Of a DNA stretch of 64,000 nt, positions 44,738-56,095 are shown one piece after another. The first letter of the stretch is position 1. Every line of letters starts with the position of its first letter. Under the pieces are notes generated by a model that saw only the letters and a list, made by a program, of their open reading frames with translations, did not search any database and was not told the DNA's origin. Made by a program: the position numbers and the translations under genes. The DNA is from Hofstenia miamia (Eukaryota; Xenacoelomorpha; Acoela): NCBI GenBank assembly GCA_004352715.1, contig SCFE01000073.1:136219-200218 (forward strand), read 5' to 3'.

Positions 44738-46681
44738 CAGTATTTACCCTTTAAAAGTCCGACTAACACTCTTAAAAATCCGAATAACACTTTTAAATAT
44801 CCGACTATGACTTTTTAAAAATCCGAATAACACTTTTAAAAATCCGACTATGACTTTTAAAAACCCAAAAAACATTTTAAAAACCCTTTCAATGCCTTTT
44901 AAAAATCCGAATAACATTTTAAAAACCCTCCAAACACTTTTAAAAATCCGATTTATTTATTCTAACTATAATATTGTTACATAGAGTAATTATTATGCTA
45001 ATTATTACGCTAATTATTACTCTATGGTCTGATGGTTCAACCACTCAATTGCTTTGCGCTTGTAATGAACAGATCTCTATGGTATAGACAGTCTATTCAA
45101 GAGAGCCTTGTACCGATGTATGTGTACTTAGATCTTTCAATAGAAATATCTTTTTCATATTTCAATCATTGAAATTTGCCTACCTACTTTTGCGTTATCT
45201 CCCCACCACACTTTAAGATATTCTCATAAAACGAGCAACGTGTGAATACAATTATATGATTTTCAAGTGTTTACATTTCAATGGTCACCCAAAGAATTTT
45301 AGGAATTCCCCTCCAAAATCAGCATCGTGTGAATCGGGCCTTTTAGCTTGTTTTTGAGTCATTTTGCAAGGCGCTAAATATTTTTGTAACAGCTTTGTTT
45401 GAATTAGATATTGTGTATTCGGTGAGCCGTTATTATAACCTCAATTTATTTTGTTACAATGCCACGAGGTGGGAGGGTAACTAAACTGGAGGATAGAGCC
45501 CGTCTAATTGAAGCATTTCATCGTGGAGAGGATTACCTGGCTGCGGCTAGAACCCTTGGAATTAAACCTGACACTGCCTACCGTATTGTTAAAAAGAATC
45601 ATGGAGGACCTTCACGACGAGGTGTGCACAGGGCTGGACATGGTAAAGTGACAACGGCAATTAAGACGTCTATTACCAAAATGGTCGATCAGAACTGCGT
45701 AATCACTTTAAAACAAATTAGAAACAAGATTTATGAAACTGAAGGTGTTTCCCTTAGCAACACCACTGTTTCAAGAGTGCTTCATGCACAATTGTATTCG
45801 ATTAAAAAAGTGGAAATGATACCTGAAGCTAGAAATTCTGCGGCTAACAAAGCCAAAAGACGAGATTTTGCTCAATGGCTTTTGTCAGTGTCACATGAGG
45901 ATTTTGTGTTCATCGACGAAAGTGGTTTTGATCTCTGGCAAAGTCGAACCCGTGGTCGTGCGAAGGTAGGGTGTCCTGCACGAAGACAAGTTGATAGCCA
46001 GAAGACACCTCATGTATCTTTAATGTTGGCAGTTTCACCTCATCATGGTGTCATTCACTCCCATATTTTACAAGGTGGAACTCATAAAAATCAAATGGTG
46101 GAATTCACCGCACAGGTAATACGTTCCGCAGAGATATCCGGACTGGTCAATCCATGGATTATATTTGACAACGCTCCCTGTCATGCTGGGATAGAACAAG
46201 CTTTAATTGATGTTAATCGCGTGACACCATTGCCTGAATACAGACTTGCCCGCCTAACGCCCTACTCGTGTGAACTCAATCCTATTGAATCTATGTTCAA
46301 TGTACTAAAGGCAACTACAAAGCAAAACTTGATTAATTTAGATGTAGATCGAAATGCAGATGAAACACTGTTGGCTTATCGATTTCGTAAGATGCGTGAT
46401 GCTATAGCCGCTGCAATCCCATCAGTTACGCAGCAAAAGGTCACTGCTGCCTTTCGACATGTCATTGCCCGTGTTATACCACGTGCAACTAACATGGAAG
46501 ATCTTTAATAGCGACTTTTTGTATAAAATATCTACCTATGTTTAATAATAAATAAATCGGATTTTTAAAAGTGTTAGTCGGATTTTTAAAAGTGTTATTC
46601 GGATTTTTAAAAGTCATAGTCGGATTTTTTATTATTCGGATTTTTAAGAGTGTTAGTCGGACTTTTAAAGGGTAAATACTG
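44738..46681 (+). mobile_element. Complete Tc1/IS630-type transposon with tandem-repeat ends
   Basis: TA at 44736-44737 and 46682-46683 flank tips beginning CAGTATTTACCCTTTAAAAG on the left and its exact reverse complement on the right. The CAGT tip and TA duplication are typical of Tc1/mariner. The inverted repeats are built of ~20-bp tandem units of the form AAAATCCGACTAACACTTTT: about nine degenerate copies on the left (44751-44960) and five to six on the right (46557-46675). 1944 bp, with one intact transposase frame in the middle. Confidence 0.93.
45459..46508 (+). CDS. Tc1/IS630-superfamily DDE transposase, DD39E spacing, 349 aa
   Basis: Cut-and-paste transposase. Residues ~1-50 form a helix-turn-helix (RLIEAFHRGEDYLAAARTLG...), followed by a basic GGPSRRG linker and a second DNA-binding segment. 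The DDE nuclease has D153 in FVFIDESGFDLW, D237 in WIIFDNAPCHAG and E277 in SCELNPIESMFNVLK. There are 39 residues between D237 and E277, against 34 in Tc1 and other values in described clades. The frame is intact and flanked by matching ends, so the element may be active. Start chosen as the first ATG, ~700 bp inside the left tip. Expressed function is inferred from family. Confidence 0.93.
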   Translation: MPRGGRVTKLEDRARLIEAFHRGEDYLAAARTLGIKPDTAYRIVKKNHGGPSRRGVHRAGHGKVTTAIKTSITKMVDQNCVITLKQIRNKIYETEGVSLSNTTVSRVLHAQLYSIKKVEMIPEARNSAANKAKRRDFAQWLLSVSHEDFVFIDESGFDLWQSRTRGRAKVGCPARRQVDSQKTPHVSLMLAVSPHHGVIHSHILQGGTHKNQMVEFTAQVIRSAEISGLVNPWIIFDNAPCHAGIEQALIDVNRVTPLPEYRLARLTPYSCELNPIESMFNVLKATTKQNLINLDVDRNADETLLAYRFRKMRDAIAAAIPSVTQQKVTAAFRHVIARVIPRATNMEDL

Positions 46682-46683
46682 TA

Positions 46684-47365
46684 GTGTTAATATTAGGGTT
46701 TGTAATCGTATTCACTACCAATTGGAATCCTAAAATTCGTCAGTTCCAGGATTACAAACAAATAAGTGTAAAAAGCAATTTATTGCATTAGACAAATATA
46801 TATATATTATTGTTTGACAAAGGAAGCTTGATAATTGATTTTTTGAAGAAGACCTTCGAGGTGAAGCGTACTCATTAACCCATATGATTTTTCAGCTCCT
46901 CTAAAAAAACATTGAAGTCACCAAGTAGGACAAAGTTGTAATTAATATTCTCTACAATAAAAACGCATTGTAAACATGAACTTTAACTTCTTGTTGGAGA
47001 AGAAAAGATAAATCAAATAAAAAATAACTTTGTCGATATTGACATTCAGTTCACACGACACATTTTCTTGATTTTCAATAAACGAAAATTTTGTTTTCAA
47101 GGTTCAATATACAGTTGAAGTAGGATAGAGTGACAAAAGATGGCCATAGCTATTTGAAAATAATTAGTAGCCTGTTAGTGTTCATAATTTCCAATCTTAA
47201 ATAGATTTCTTTCTCAATAATTTCGGTTATGATTATTGAGCATTTTAATAATGTCCTTTAAATGCAAATTTTGAATATTCAATTCATGCATTCTATCTTG
47301 TACAAAATTTCACTCATTATGAATAAATGTCTACAGCTCATTAAAAAATAACTACATATTTAGAC
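46684..47365. other. No feature recognised
   Basis: AT-rich DNA. A short inverted pair around TTTGTAATC/GATTACAAA lies at 46702-46756. Confidence 0.35.
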
Positions 47366-47553
47366 CAGTGGCGTATGCAAGGGGGACATGGTTGAAATTC
47401 TGGATAAAAAAATGAAGAGTTTAAAATCTAAGATAATGAAATGCATTTTTTAGTGTCTATTTTTTCAATATTTTCAAAAATTTTCCCAGGCTTTCGCCCC
47501 GCTTTAGTTGTGACTAAGATATCCCTCGGCAGAAAATTTTGGGTAAGCCCCTG
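47366..47553. mobile_element. Small hAT-like MITE
   Basis: The left tip CAGTGGCGTATGC and the right tip (reverse complement CAGGGGCTTACCC) flank 188 bp. ATTTAGAC at 47358-47365 and ATTTACAC at 47554-47561 match at 7 of 8 bases, an aged 8-bp duplication. Confidence 0.6.
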
Positions 47554-47561
47554 ATTTACAC

Positions 47562-49187
47562 ATATTATAATAAATCTTTATTTTAAGTAACATGTGAAAT
47601 GATAGTGGGAAACATAATGCAGTATACGGAAAAGACTAGTTGTTCTATATAAGCTAAAGGTTTGTCTTCAAATGTTAAGTAAAGTTACCCCCATCATACA
47701 TTTATGAGATACATAATAATAGCATTATTATAAAAAATTTAATGAAATTATAATTAAGTGGTAGTCCTGACTAATGTTTAGACGAAGCCATATAAATAGA
47801 TTGAAAAACCTGCATTGGTTTGAATTATTTAAAATAATTATACAATCTTACATCATTTCAACAAATTAAGTGGAAATATTCAATCAAAGAAATTCAATTT
47901 CTTTTTGGACGATAATCACAATTGTGAGCAGAGAAGATTGAATTACCTATATTCAGTAACTTTGAAGCTTTGTGTCCCCTCTAGTTCACCTAGGTTCTAG
48001 CCTTTGGAAAAACACTTTAATAAAAAACTGAAGCAAATGTGGGGAACCAAGTAAAGAAAATTTCTTTCAGAGATTGTTAACATTAAATTACATGCAGAGA
48101 ACTTTGAAATTTTCAATAGTGCATTTTTAATTGCCTTCATGACTGTGGCCTATATCAAATAAAAAATGTATTATCATAAGTTGAAAAAATTTTAGTGCGA
48201 AAAATCTGAAAAAATGAATGCTGGAAGTCTCTTTAAAAATGTTGCATTTTCAACTAAGAATTGCTAGTAATTGACCCACACAATTCACATATACCTTCTA
48301 AAAGAATAAAATTCTATTTCATTGAATGTTAATGACAGAAGCACTTCTGGGATCTGCAAGTTAGCAGTAGCTATTTCAAGCAGTTTGCAATTGTTTGTCA
48401 CATTGAATTTCTATCAATTTTCCCACGGTTACCTTAATAACAGTTTCTCCTATTTTGCTTTATTAAGCATTGCTAAAGCACCCCAAAGACTCTCAAAGTT
48501 CATCCAAAAGATCAGAATTATCTCTTTAATATATCTGAATATTTTCTGCCAACTTCAATAAGAAAATTCAATCATCTATTATCAACACTTGGAGGACACA
48601 TAAATAATTAATTCATGGATTTTAATTCCGCAAAATTTTCCTATTATTTGCAAGTCGATGGAAATATTTAAACTATAACAGGCTGCCTTATTTTCTAAAT
48701 ATATAACTGCATTTGCTATCTATTTACTTCATTATTTTTCTGAATGTTAGATTATTAAGAGAAGTTTGACCTTTGGTTGCGTATTTGTGTTTACCAATCT
48801 GTACTGTGGTAGTTGCTGCATTTATTACTATATTTTATTGTCTTGCTTAGGACTATGCTAAAGGATTATACAAGACGAGTTTCACTAATATTTCATATAC
48901 TATTTTGCATATATAAATTATTTTGCTAATAAATACTTTCAAAGAGTGGATTTTCTTTAAGATTACATTTTTTGTTTTCATCGGTATATTTTTAGTAATG
49001 CTTTGTTTTAAATATAGAAATGATAGAAAGCTTGTTTTGAAATTAGCTGAATTCAGCACTATAATTCAAAGTGTTTATATTATCACTACACTAGCTGACT
49101 GTTTGCGCTTCCAAATCGTAAACATATCAAAAAGAGTGATGTGTAAACAGTTCACTTGAAGAAACATTTGCGGCATTTTGATGTACA
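47562..49187. other. Region upstream of the Cas-like gene, nothing recognised
   Basis: Searched on the plus strand for an SH3-coding exon of the downstream gene; none was seen. Short open frames only. Confidence 0.35.
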
Positions 49188-51032
49188 ATGAAACTAAAAA
49201 AACTTGTTTCCAAAATTACTCACAATTCTGATGAAAGATTAAGTAGAAAAAACTTCGATAACTACACTTCAAAAACATCCCGAAATATCAAGCACAATCG
49301 CTCAACATCCCTAGTTGATATCGTGCAGACTGGAGCAGACGATGAAGAAGACTTTTCTTATGATTTTGAACATATGTTACCCCAGATTTATAGGACGAAC
49401 TCAATATCAGATCTGGGAATAGAAATGCAAAATGAATTAGGAAATAAACCACGTTTAGTAAAAGTTATAACAACACAAAAAGAAGCCTTTTATGAAATTC
49501 CAGGATCTACTCATAGCGAGGCGGTACGAATATTAGAAAAACCGGAAATAAATACAGAAAAATTGCAAGAAGTTATGCAGCCTCAGAGTCACCGCCTCCA
49601 AAATACCACTTACAGTAACACATATGACATTGTCAGGCCAAAACATAGAGGTTTGAGAGATTATGGAGCAATTGGTACATCGGTTGATTCTTCCCAAACA
49701 ATTTATGCAACAACTCCAAGGCGAAAAGCACACCGTTACAGTTCTCCAGTCGCAAGCCACATATTTAAGAACGAAAATCGAATGTATGGGACAAGCAAAC
49801 ACACAGACAGTAATGAGATATATAATATCCCATCTTCACGAATATGCATGCAAGACTCTGAAACTTATAGCATACCTGCATCTAAATCCGTTAAGCATGA
49901 CGATGGAATTTATAGTATTCCAACAGCTAGAACAATACCAACCGACGACGGAATTTGTTCAAGATCTGACTCTCAAGGACAAGGAAACCTGCCTTTATTG
50001 AACATGAGTGCTGATAGTATTAAAACTACAAAAGATGCATATCAACAACTAACTTGGATTGCTGATACAATAGAAAAATGCATGGTTCCAATTTTGTACG
50101 TTAACCATCCTCAATGGAGAAGAAAGAGCAAGTTTCTCCCTGACATGCTTAGTAAAATTAGGGAGGCAACTGATCAAGTTCAAATCATCTCCAAAATTCT
50201 CCTCGATTTATTTGTTAAGAATGAAAAACAAATTAAGGCCTCAAAATATGTTTCAGGAAAGTTATTTGAGCAATACAAAATATTAATTATGGATTTGGAG
50301 TCAAGAACTGCGCTAATACGAAATTATTATGAAACTCTAAACTCAATGAAATGGGATATTGATATATTAATGCGAAATTTTGATTTTGAAGCGGAAAGCA
50401 CAGATTGTCTTGATATGCTAATCAAAGAATGTCAAGAAGTTCACAAAATCCTACGAAAACTGAACCAGTTTCTTCTTGAAAACCACACGGAAATATTCTA
50501 CTGTGACAGTCCAATAACCAATGACTACACAGAATTAGGTGAGATATATTCCGATATTAAAATTGATCAACATATTGAGGATGTGGAAGAATGTGAGGAT
50601 ACAAAGAACCCCATTTCCGAAAATGGATTTTGCATTAAAGTCAAGAATGATTTGAAATCATTAAATGAATCGGATCGTAAAACAATTCTGTGTTTGCAGA
50701 AACAAGCAAGTGCAAAAATTGAAGAAATTGAAAATCTGTCTCAAATCATTACAGACTTAACCGAGTTATATACCTCAGACAATGTTATTCAATTTGTAAG
50801 GGTTTGTCAGGAATTTTCTAAGGACATCAGTTTGGCAGAAGTTAACTCTAAAATTCTGTATGATGCTATTGATGAAATCATAACATTAGTTTTAGAGTCC
50901 CTAAAAAAACTGGTAATTGCTACAAAAAACAATGAAAGAGAATTGCAGAAAACCGAAACTAAAAATGCTGTTATTTTTTGTGAAAATGTTGTTCAATTAC
51001 TGGAGTATGTTAATAAATTATTTCCTAATTAA
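49188..51032 (+). CDS. Cas-family (p130Cas/NEDD9-like) docking protein lacking SH3, 614 aa
   Basis: Cas proteins are cytoplasmic scaffolds in integrin/FAK/Src signalling; Src-type kinases phosphorylate YxxP tyrosines that then bind Crk/Nck SH2 domains. Here a substrate-like region carries Y102-EIP, Y212-NIP, Y227-SIP and Y242-SIP plus Y146-DIV and Y173-ATT. Residues ~275-440 are helical (DAYQQLTWIADTIEKCM..., ending NQFLLENHTEIFY) as in the Cas four-helix bundle. Residues ~480-614 (SDRKTILCLQKQASAKIEEI ... NVVQLLEYVNKLF) fit the C-terminal FAT-like domain that binds BCAR3/NSP proteins. The usual N-terminal SH3 is absent; a TGA is in frame 9 bp before the ATG, so an SH3 exon could join only through an internal splice site. 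No introns in 1.8 kb. Confidence 0.72.
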   Translation: MKLKKLVSKITHNSDERLSRKNFDNYTSKTSRNIKHNRSTSLVDIVQTGADDEEDFSYDFEHMLPQIYRTNSISDLGIEMQNELGNKPRLVKVITTQKEAFYEIPGSTHSEAVRILEKPEINTEKLQEVMQPQSHRLQNTTYSNTYDIVRPKHRGLRDYGAIGTSVDSSQTIYATTPRRKAHRYSSPVASHIFKNENRMYGTSKHTDSNEIYNIPSSRICMQDSETYSIPASKSVKHDDGIYSIPTARTIPTDDGICSRSDSQGQGNLPLLNMSADSIKTTKDAYQQLTWIADTIEKCMVPILYVNHPQWRRKSKFLPDMLSKIREATDQVQIISKILLDLFVKNEKQIKASKYVSGKLFEQYKILIMDLESRTALIRNYYETLNSMKWDIDILMRNFDFEAESTDCLDMLIKECQEVHKILRKLNQFLLENHTEIFYCDSPITNDYTELGEIYSDIKIDQHIEDVEECEDTKNPISENGFCIKVKNDLKSLNESDRKTILCLQKQASAKIEEIENLSQIITDLTELYTSDNVIQFVRVCQEFSKDISLAEVNSKILYDAIDEIITLVLESLKKLVIATKNNERELQKTETKNAVIFCENVVQLLEYVNKLFPN

Positions 51033-52236
51033 CCCGAATAAATTTCAAATATGGAAAGGCCAGAAGAGTAATTTTCATAAAAATTGTTTACTGCAATATT
51101 TATATTCTGCTTAACAGATTTGATAAAAGCTTCACTGAAAAACTACATAAATAGATCTGTTTTATTATTGATATAATTAACAAATTTTGTTAGCTAGTAA
51201 AGTGTACTGTTTTTGCTGTTTTATCTCGGCCACTAATGCTGAACGAATATTTTCAAAGTACAATTTTGTCAGAAGTTTGGAAAATCCATCTCAGTTGTAT
51301 TGCCAATCTCACGAGAATTTTAGCATTATAAATTCAAATTTTTGCTGTTCTTTTCTGTTATTCAAAAATAGTTTAATATGTATTGGGCTAAAAATCAGTT
51401 AAATACATATATTCAAGTTTCTGTTCAATGAATCTGCTTTAACTTTAACAATATGGTCAACACTGCTTGGAATTGAAAACAGTATTAGGGTAAAATATCA
51501 AAATATTTAAAAATGTGTCTAAAATTTTCAATTAAAAATTGAACTCTAATTCTAATCATAAACAACCATTAAATTTTTAACAGCATGCTTAAGATCAAAA
51601 CTAGAATTAATTTAACTAGTACGTTATTTTCAGATATAAAAAATGATGATGTGGAAATAGTCTTATTACTTACGCAATTCTACTGTAAGCTAAACCTTTG
51701 CTAATAAATGTTAAGAGTTTTGAGACATTCTTTAGCCGACCAAAATTGTTTGATTTTTTACATCTGAACAATTTATGTGCTTGAAGCCGAAAATTTGTGA
51801 CAACAATCTCAACCGGCAAAAGACAAGTCCACATAAAAATGCATATAGGGAAATGGGTTTGGCTAATTCATACAGGGATATAGAAACACATATGAATGGG
51901 TCGTGCCAATGTTTCAAAGCAATATAGGTCATGATTGAGTCATTCAAAGACATTTTGCAAGTACGTTTAACAATGGCTATAAATTTTTGTATTAATTTTC
52001 CTAAATTTCAATATAGGAGCATTTACTTTTTAGTACTATTTTGTCTATTGTTTCTCCTTAGTGCACTATGAATGTGTCTCTTCAATAGTGCTGTATATTT
52101 GCTATGAAGCCAGACTCTGCAAAAGTATTCAAATTGGGTTCACATTTTAGTGCAACTCTGATTCGAGTCAAACGCATTAACACACAAAAACGTGTGTTGG
52201 CTTGGGTCAAAACATCTTGACTGATGCACATTCCTT

Positions 52237-52281
<45 letters not shown>

Positions 52282-52385
52282 TACTAGTCACCCATCCAAA
52301 AAGGTGAATAGGAATACCTTCATACCTTAAAAAAAAAATTCCCGAAAACTAAATATTACTCTTATTGAAATGTAATCTAAGGATC
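51033..52385. other. 3' flank of the Cas-like gene, no feature recognised
   Basis: AT-rich. AATAAA-type signals occur just after the stop. A (TA)n run lies at 52241-52270 near the gap. Confidence 0.35.
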
Positions 52386-53385
52386 NNNNNNNNNNNNNNN
52401 NNNNNNNNNNNNNNNNNNNNNNNNNNNNNNNNNNNNNNNNNNNNNNNNNNNNNNNNNNNNNNNNNNNNNNNNNNNNNNNNNNNNNNNNNNNNNNNNNNNN
52501 NNNNNNNNNNNNNNNNNNNNNNNNNNNNNNNNNNNNNNNNNNNNNNNNNNNNNNNNNNNNNNNNNNNNNNNNNNNNNNNNNNNNNNNNNNNNNNNNNNNN
52601 NNNNNNNNNNNNNNNNNNNNNNNNNNNNNNNNNNNNNNNNNNNNNNNNNNNNNNNNNNNNNNNNNNNNNNNNNNNNNNNNNNNNNNNNNNNNNNNNNNNN
52701 NNNNNNNNNNNNNNNNNNNNNNNNNNNNNNNNNNNNNNNNNNNNNNNNNNNNNNNNNNNNNNNNNNNNNNNNNNNNNNNNNNNNNNNNNNNNNNNNNNNN
52801 NNNNNNNNNNNNNNNNNNNNNNNNNNNNNNNNNNNNNNNNNNNNNNNNNNNNNNNNNNNNNNNNNNNNNNNNNNNNNNNNNNNNNNNNNNNNNNNNNNNN
52901 NNNNNNNNNNNNNNNNNNNNNNNNNNNNNNNNNNNNNNNNNNNNNNNNNNNNNNNNNNNNNNNNNNNNNNNNNNNNNNNNNNNNNNNNNNNNNNNNNNNN
53001 NNNNNNNNNNNNNNNNNNNNNNNNNNNNNNNNNNNNNNNNNNNNNNNNNNNNNNNNNNNNNNNNNNNNNNNNNNNNNNNNNNNNNNNNNNNNNNNNNNNN
53101 NNNNNNNNNNNNNNNNNNNNNNNNNNNNNNNNNNNNNNNNNNNNNNNNNNNNNNNNNNNNNNNNNNNNNNNNNNNNNNNNNNNNNNNNNNNNNNNNNNNN
53201 NNNNNNNNNNNNNNNNNNNNNNNNNNNNNNNNNNNNNNNNNNNNNNNNNNNNNNNNNNNNNNNNNNNNNNNNNNNNNNNNNNNNNNNNNNNNNNNNNNNN
53301 NNNNNNNNNNNNNNNNNNNNNNNNNNNNNNNNNNNNNNNNNNNNNNNNNNNNNNNNNNNNNNNNNNNNNNNNNNNNNNNNNNNNN
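52386..53385. other. Assembly gap (1000 N)
   Basis: Exactly 1000 N, so a placeholder of unknown true size. It probably hides the outer left end of the following Tc1 relic. Confidence 0.99.
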
Positions 53386-53450
53386 ATATATATATATACA
53401 TATAAATACATATATATAAATAAATAAATAAATATATATATATATATATA
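53386..53450. repeat. (TA)n / (TAAA)n low-complexity run
   Basis: Mixed TA and AAAT repeats at the gap edge. Confidence 0.9.
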
Positions 53451-54986
53451 ATTTTGTTGTACCCTACTTAATTTTGAACAACAAATATATTGAAGTTATT
53501 ATCTATGGAATTTTCAAGGACCTAAAATTTTATTTAATAAATTTATATTACTTAGAACTATATTACTTAGGGACAAATTACTTGGGACAAAACATAATTA
53601 GTAAAAATTTAACCGATAACATTTTGATACAGCAAGATATACAAAATTTTAATAGTTAATATACCCTCGTTTTGCTTTAATAATTTGATTAATTCTTTTG
53701 GCATCAATGCAGCTTACAATGATATTGTTTGAGGCTTTCTTCATGAAACCAATAATAAGTTTTTGTTAGTATCATTTCACTGCAATTTGAAATGATTTTT
53801 CATGCAATTTTTTATTTTAAGACTCCCCAAATATTGATTGAGATCTGGGGAGTTCCGAGTTCCCAGGCCAATTCAACAGACATATGCTTTTATTACAGAT
53901 AAAATTCTTTACTACTTTTCTGTATGGCACAGAGCCCCATCCTGCATAAACATTAGTTCCTCATCATCAGTAAACCACTCTTAAATTTCAAAATATTTAT
54001 GTGAATTCATTATCCCATCTATCAATGTCCTAGACCGCTTGATCTAATCATACTCCATGTCATTACTTTAAGTGAATGCTTCACTACTTGTTTGATTGGA
54101 GGTGGGGTTCTTTTACGATGGCATACCCTTTCTTTTTAATGCAGAATTGCAGTCTAATGAGGTTTCGTCGGTGAAACACACTTTTCTCCACTGCTCTAAA
54201 GTCCAAAACTGATGGTCTAATGCAAAACTGAGGCGCTTCTTTTTAATTGTTTTCGTAAGCTTAGGCACTTTTCTTGGTTTAATTCGTTTGCAGCCAATAT
54301 TTTTAATCTCCGTTGCACAGTTCTTGCACTGACACAACACCAGCTTGTTGCCAGTGACATTGTAGTTTATTTGAAGAGCTTAATGGATTTTTACCTAAAA
54401 TTCGATCTTGGTTGGGGGTTGCTTTCTTACACACCTTCCTTTTGATTTGATATCAAGCTTGATGACTTAATTATTGCAACTGTTGACTTCCCAAAATTCG
54501 TTCTTAAGGCAATTTCACGAACAGTGAACATTTTGAGTTTTAAAAGAGTAATTATTTCAGTTTTTTTACAACAGTGATATCACAACCAGGCTTAATGTAA
54601 GCAATAGAAATAATAAACTGAAGCTTTAGTGATACTTTAGAAATTGTGTTTGCTATCAAATTCCAGCCAAATTTCAGTATATAAATAGATGCATATCTGA
54701 ACAGATAGCCATACAATAATCCATATGAAACACGATTAATCATATACTGAAGCAGTTTAAATATACTCTTTATATTTTATTAATTGTCCCAAGTAATTTG
54801 TGCTTAACTAATATAGTTCCAAGTAACATAAATTTATTAAATAAAATTCTAGGTGCTTAAAAATTTCAGAGATAACAACTTTAAAATATTTTTTGCTCAA
54901 AATTAAGTAGGACACAACAAAATTATAATAAAATGATCGCAGAAATAGTTAATTTTAATGTGTTGTGCCAAGTAATTTGTTGTATA

Positions 54987-54989
<3 letters not shown>
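53448..54989 (-). mobile_element. Tc1-like IR/DR element, decayed, left tip missing
   Basis: 53448-53594 and 54786-54931 are inverted repeats of about 145 bp at ~85 percent identity by eye. Their inner ends carry CAAATTACTTGGGACA. Further out on the right a second copy, ACAACAAATTACTTGG, lies beside the tip CAGTATACAACAAATTAC (reverse complement of 54972-54989), followed by TA. Two direct motifs per end is the IR/DR plan. The outer left motif is absent, replaced by low-complexity DNA next to the gap. Confidence 0.82.
53650..54560 (-). pseudogene. Tc1-like transposase, heavily decayed
   Basis: Minus-strand pieces follow Tc1 order: MFTVREIALRTNFGKSTVA (helix-turn-helix) near 54530, WTLEQWRKVCFTDETSLD (first Asp) near 54190, FMQDGALCHTEK (second Asp) near 53930 and a C-terminal PKRINQIIKAKRG near 53690. 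Several stops and frameshifts separate them, and the DLNPIE Glu region is unrecognisable. Confidence 0.85.

Positions 54990-55022
<33 letters not shown>
54990..55022. repeat. (TA)n microsatellite
   Basis: TA run starting exactly at the target TA of the Tc1 relic. Confidence 0.93.
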
Positions 55023-55025
<3 letters not shown>

Positions 55026-56095
55026 TTTGTAAAGTATTATGGTGAATGACATGACATTTACTTTTAAAGTACAAGTTATTTAGTTAAAAATGTGACCTTA
55101 AGAAATATTTAAAGTTCAAGAATATAGATAAGCCCATAAGAAGTGCAAGATATAATTTGTTCTCTATGGATAAATTCACCAGTGCAGTCATTAGCTGTAT
55201 TGAGATTTATTTACAAACTGAAGTTAAATATTTACACTGTTAGATCTTTAATGATGGCGTGGCTAAACAATTAGCTTTCAAAATAACGCTTTTAAACAAA
55301 ATTTATAATGACATTGTTCAATTTGATTTTAAATATTATTAAATGTGAAATTCGTTATAAAAATTCAATTCTTACAATAGAATAGTCACTTACATAATGT
55401 ATATGTCCTTATGTACATATTTTTGTGAGTTCACTCATATACACGTGTAGCTGTAAATACTATATGTTACATCCTTTTTAAATACCCGCAAACAATTCAC
55501 ATGTGTTTTGACATATTCTCATCCAAGTCAAACAAGCACATCTTTCAAATAATTATTAATCAAAATTTGCAATGCAAATATAAGCAATATTCAAATAACA
55601 TCCACAAACGTTTGGGTGGTGAGTATAGCTGCAATTATACACATATACACAACTTATATCCAATCCTAGTCTATATTTTTCCTAATAAGGTAACTGACAC
55701 TTAAAATAAATAATTTTTGATTAAATTTTTAGGTCTATATCCCAAGTTGACTACCTTTGGAATCTTTAAGAATAAATTCCAATTTCTTAATATATTGGTG
55801 GAGAAGAGAGGGGGGGGGCACAAAAAATTTAAAAACATAGTAGTAAATCTAAAGGTTTACTCTAAAACCACTATCTGTATGAATATAATATGCATAGTAG
55901 CTATGCCATAGTTACATATAGTTTTTTCAATGTGATGCGTGGTCTTGCTGTTATTCAGACCAAAAAGCTCAATGTCTAAGGCCTTCTACATGACAGTTTG
56001 TAATTTTTGAACGCACAAGCAAGTTACTTCAAACATGCGAACCACCCACTTCCATCGTCATAATACAGTTAATAGCTGTTATAACTTCATACTAA
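55023..56095. other. No feature recognised
   Basis: AT-rich DNA. Short open frames at 55501-55704 and 55717-55911 have no recognisable motif. Confidence 0.35.

Noticed and set aside
52349-53411. Frames of about 350 codons
   Set aside because: Entirely made of the 1000-N gap.
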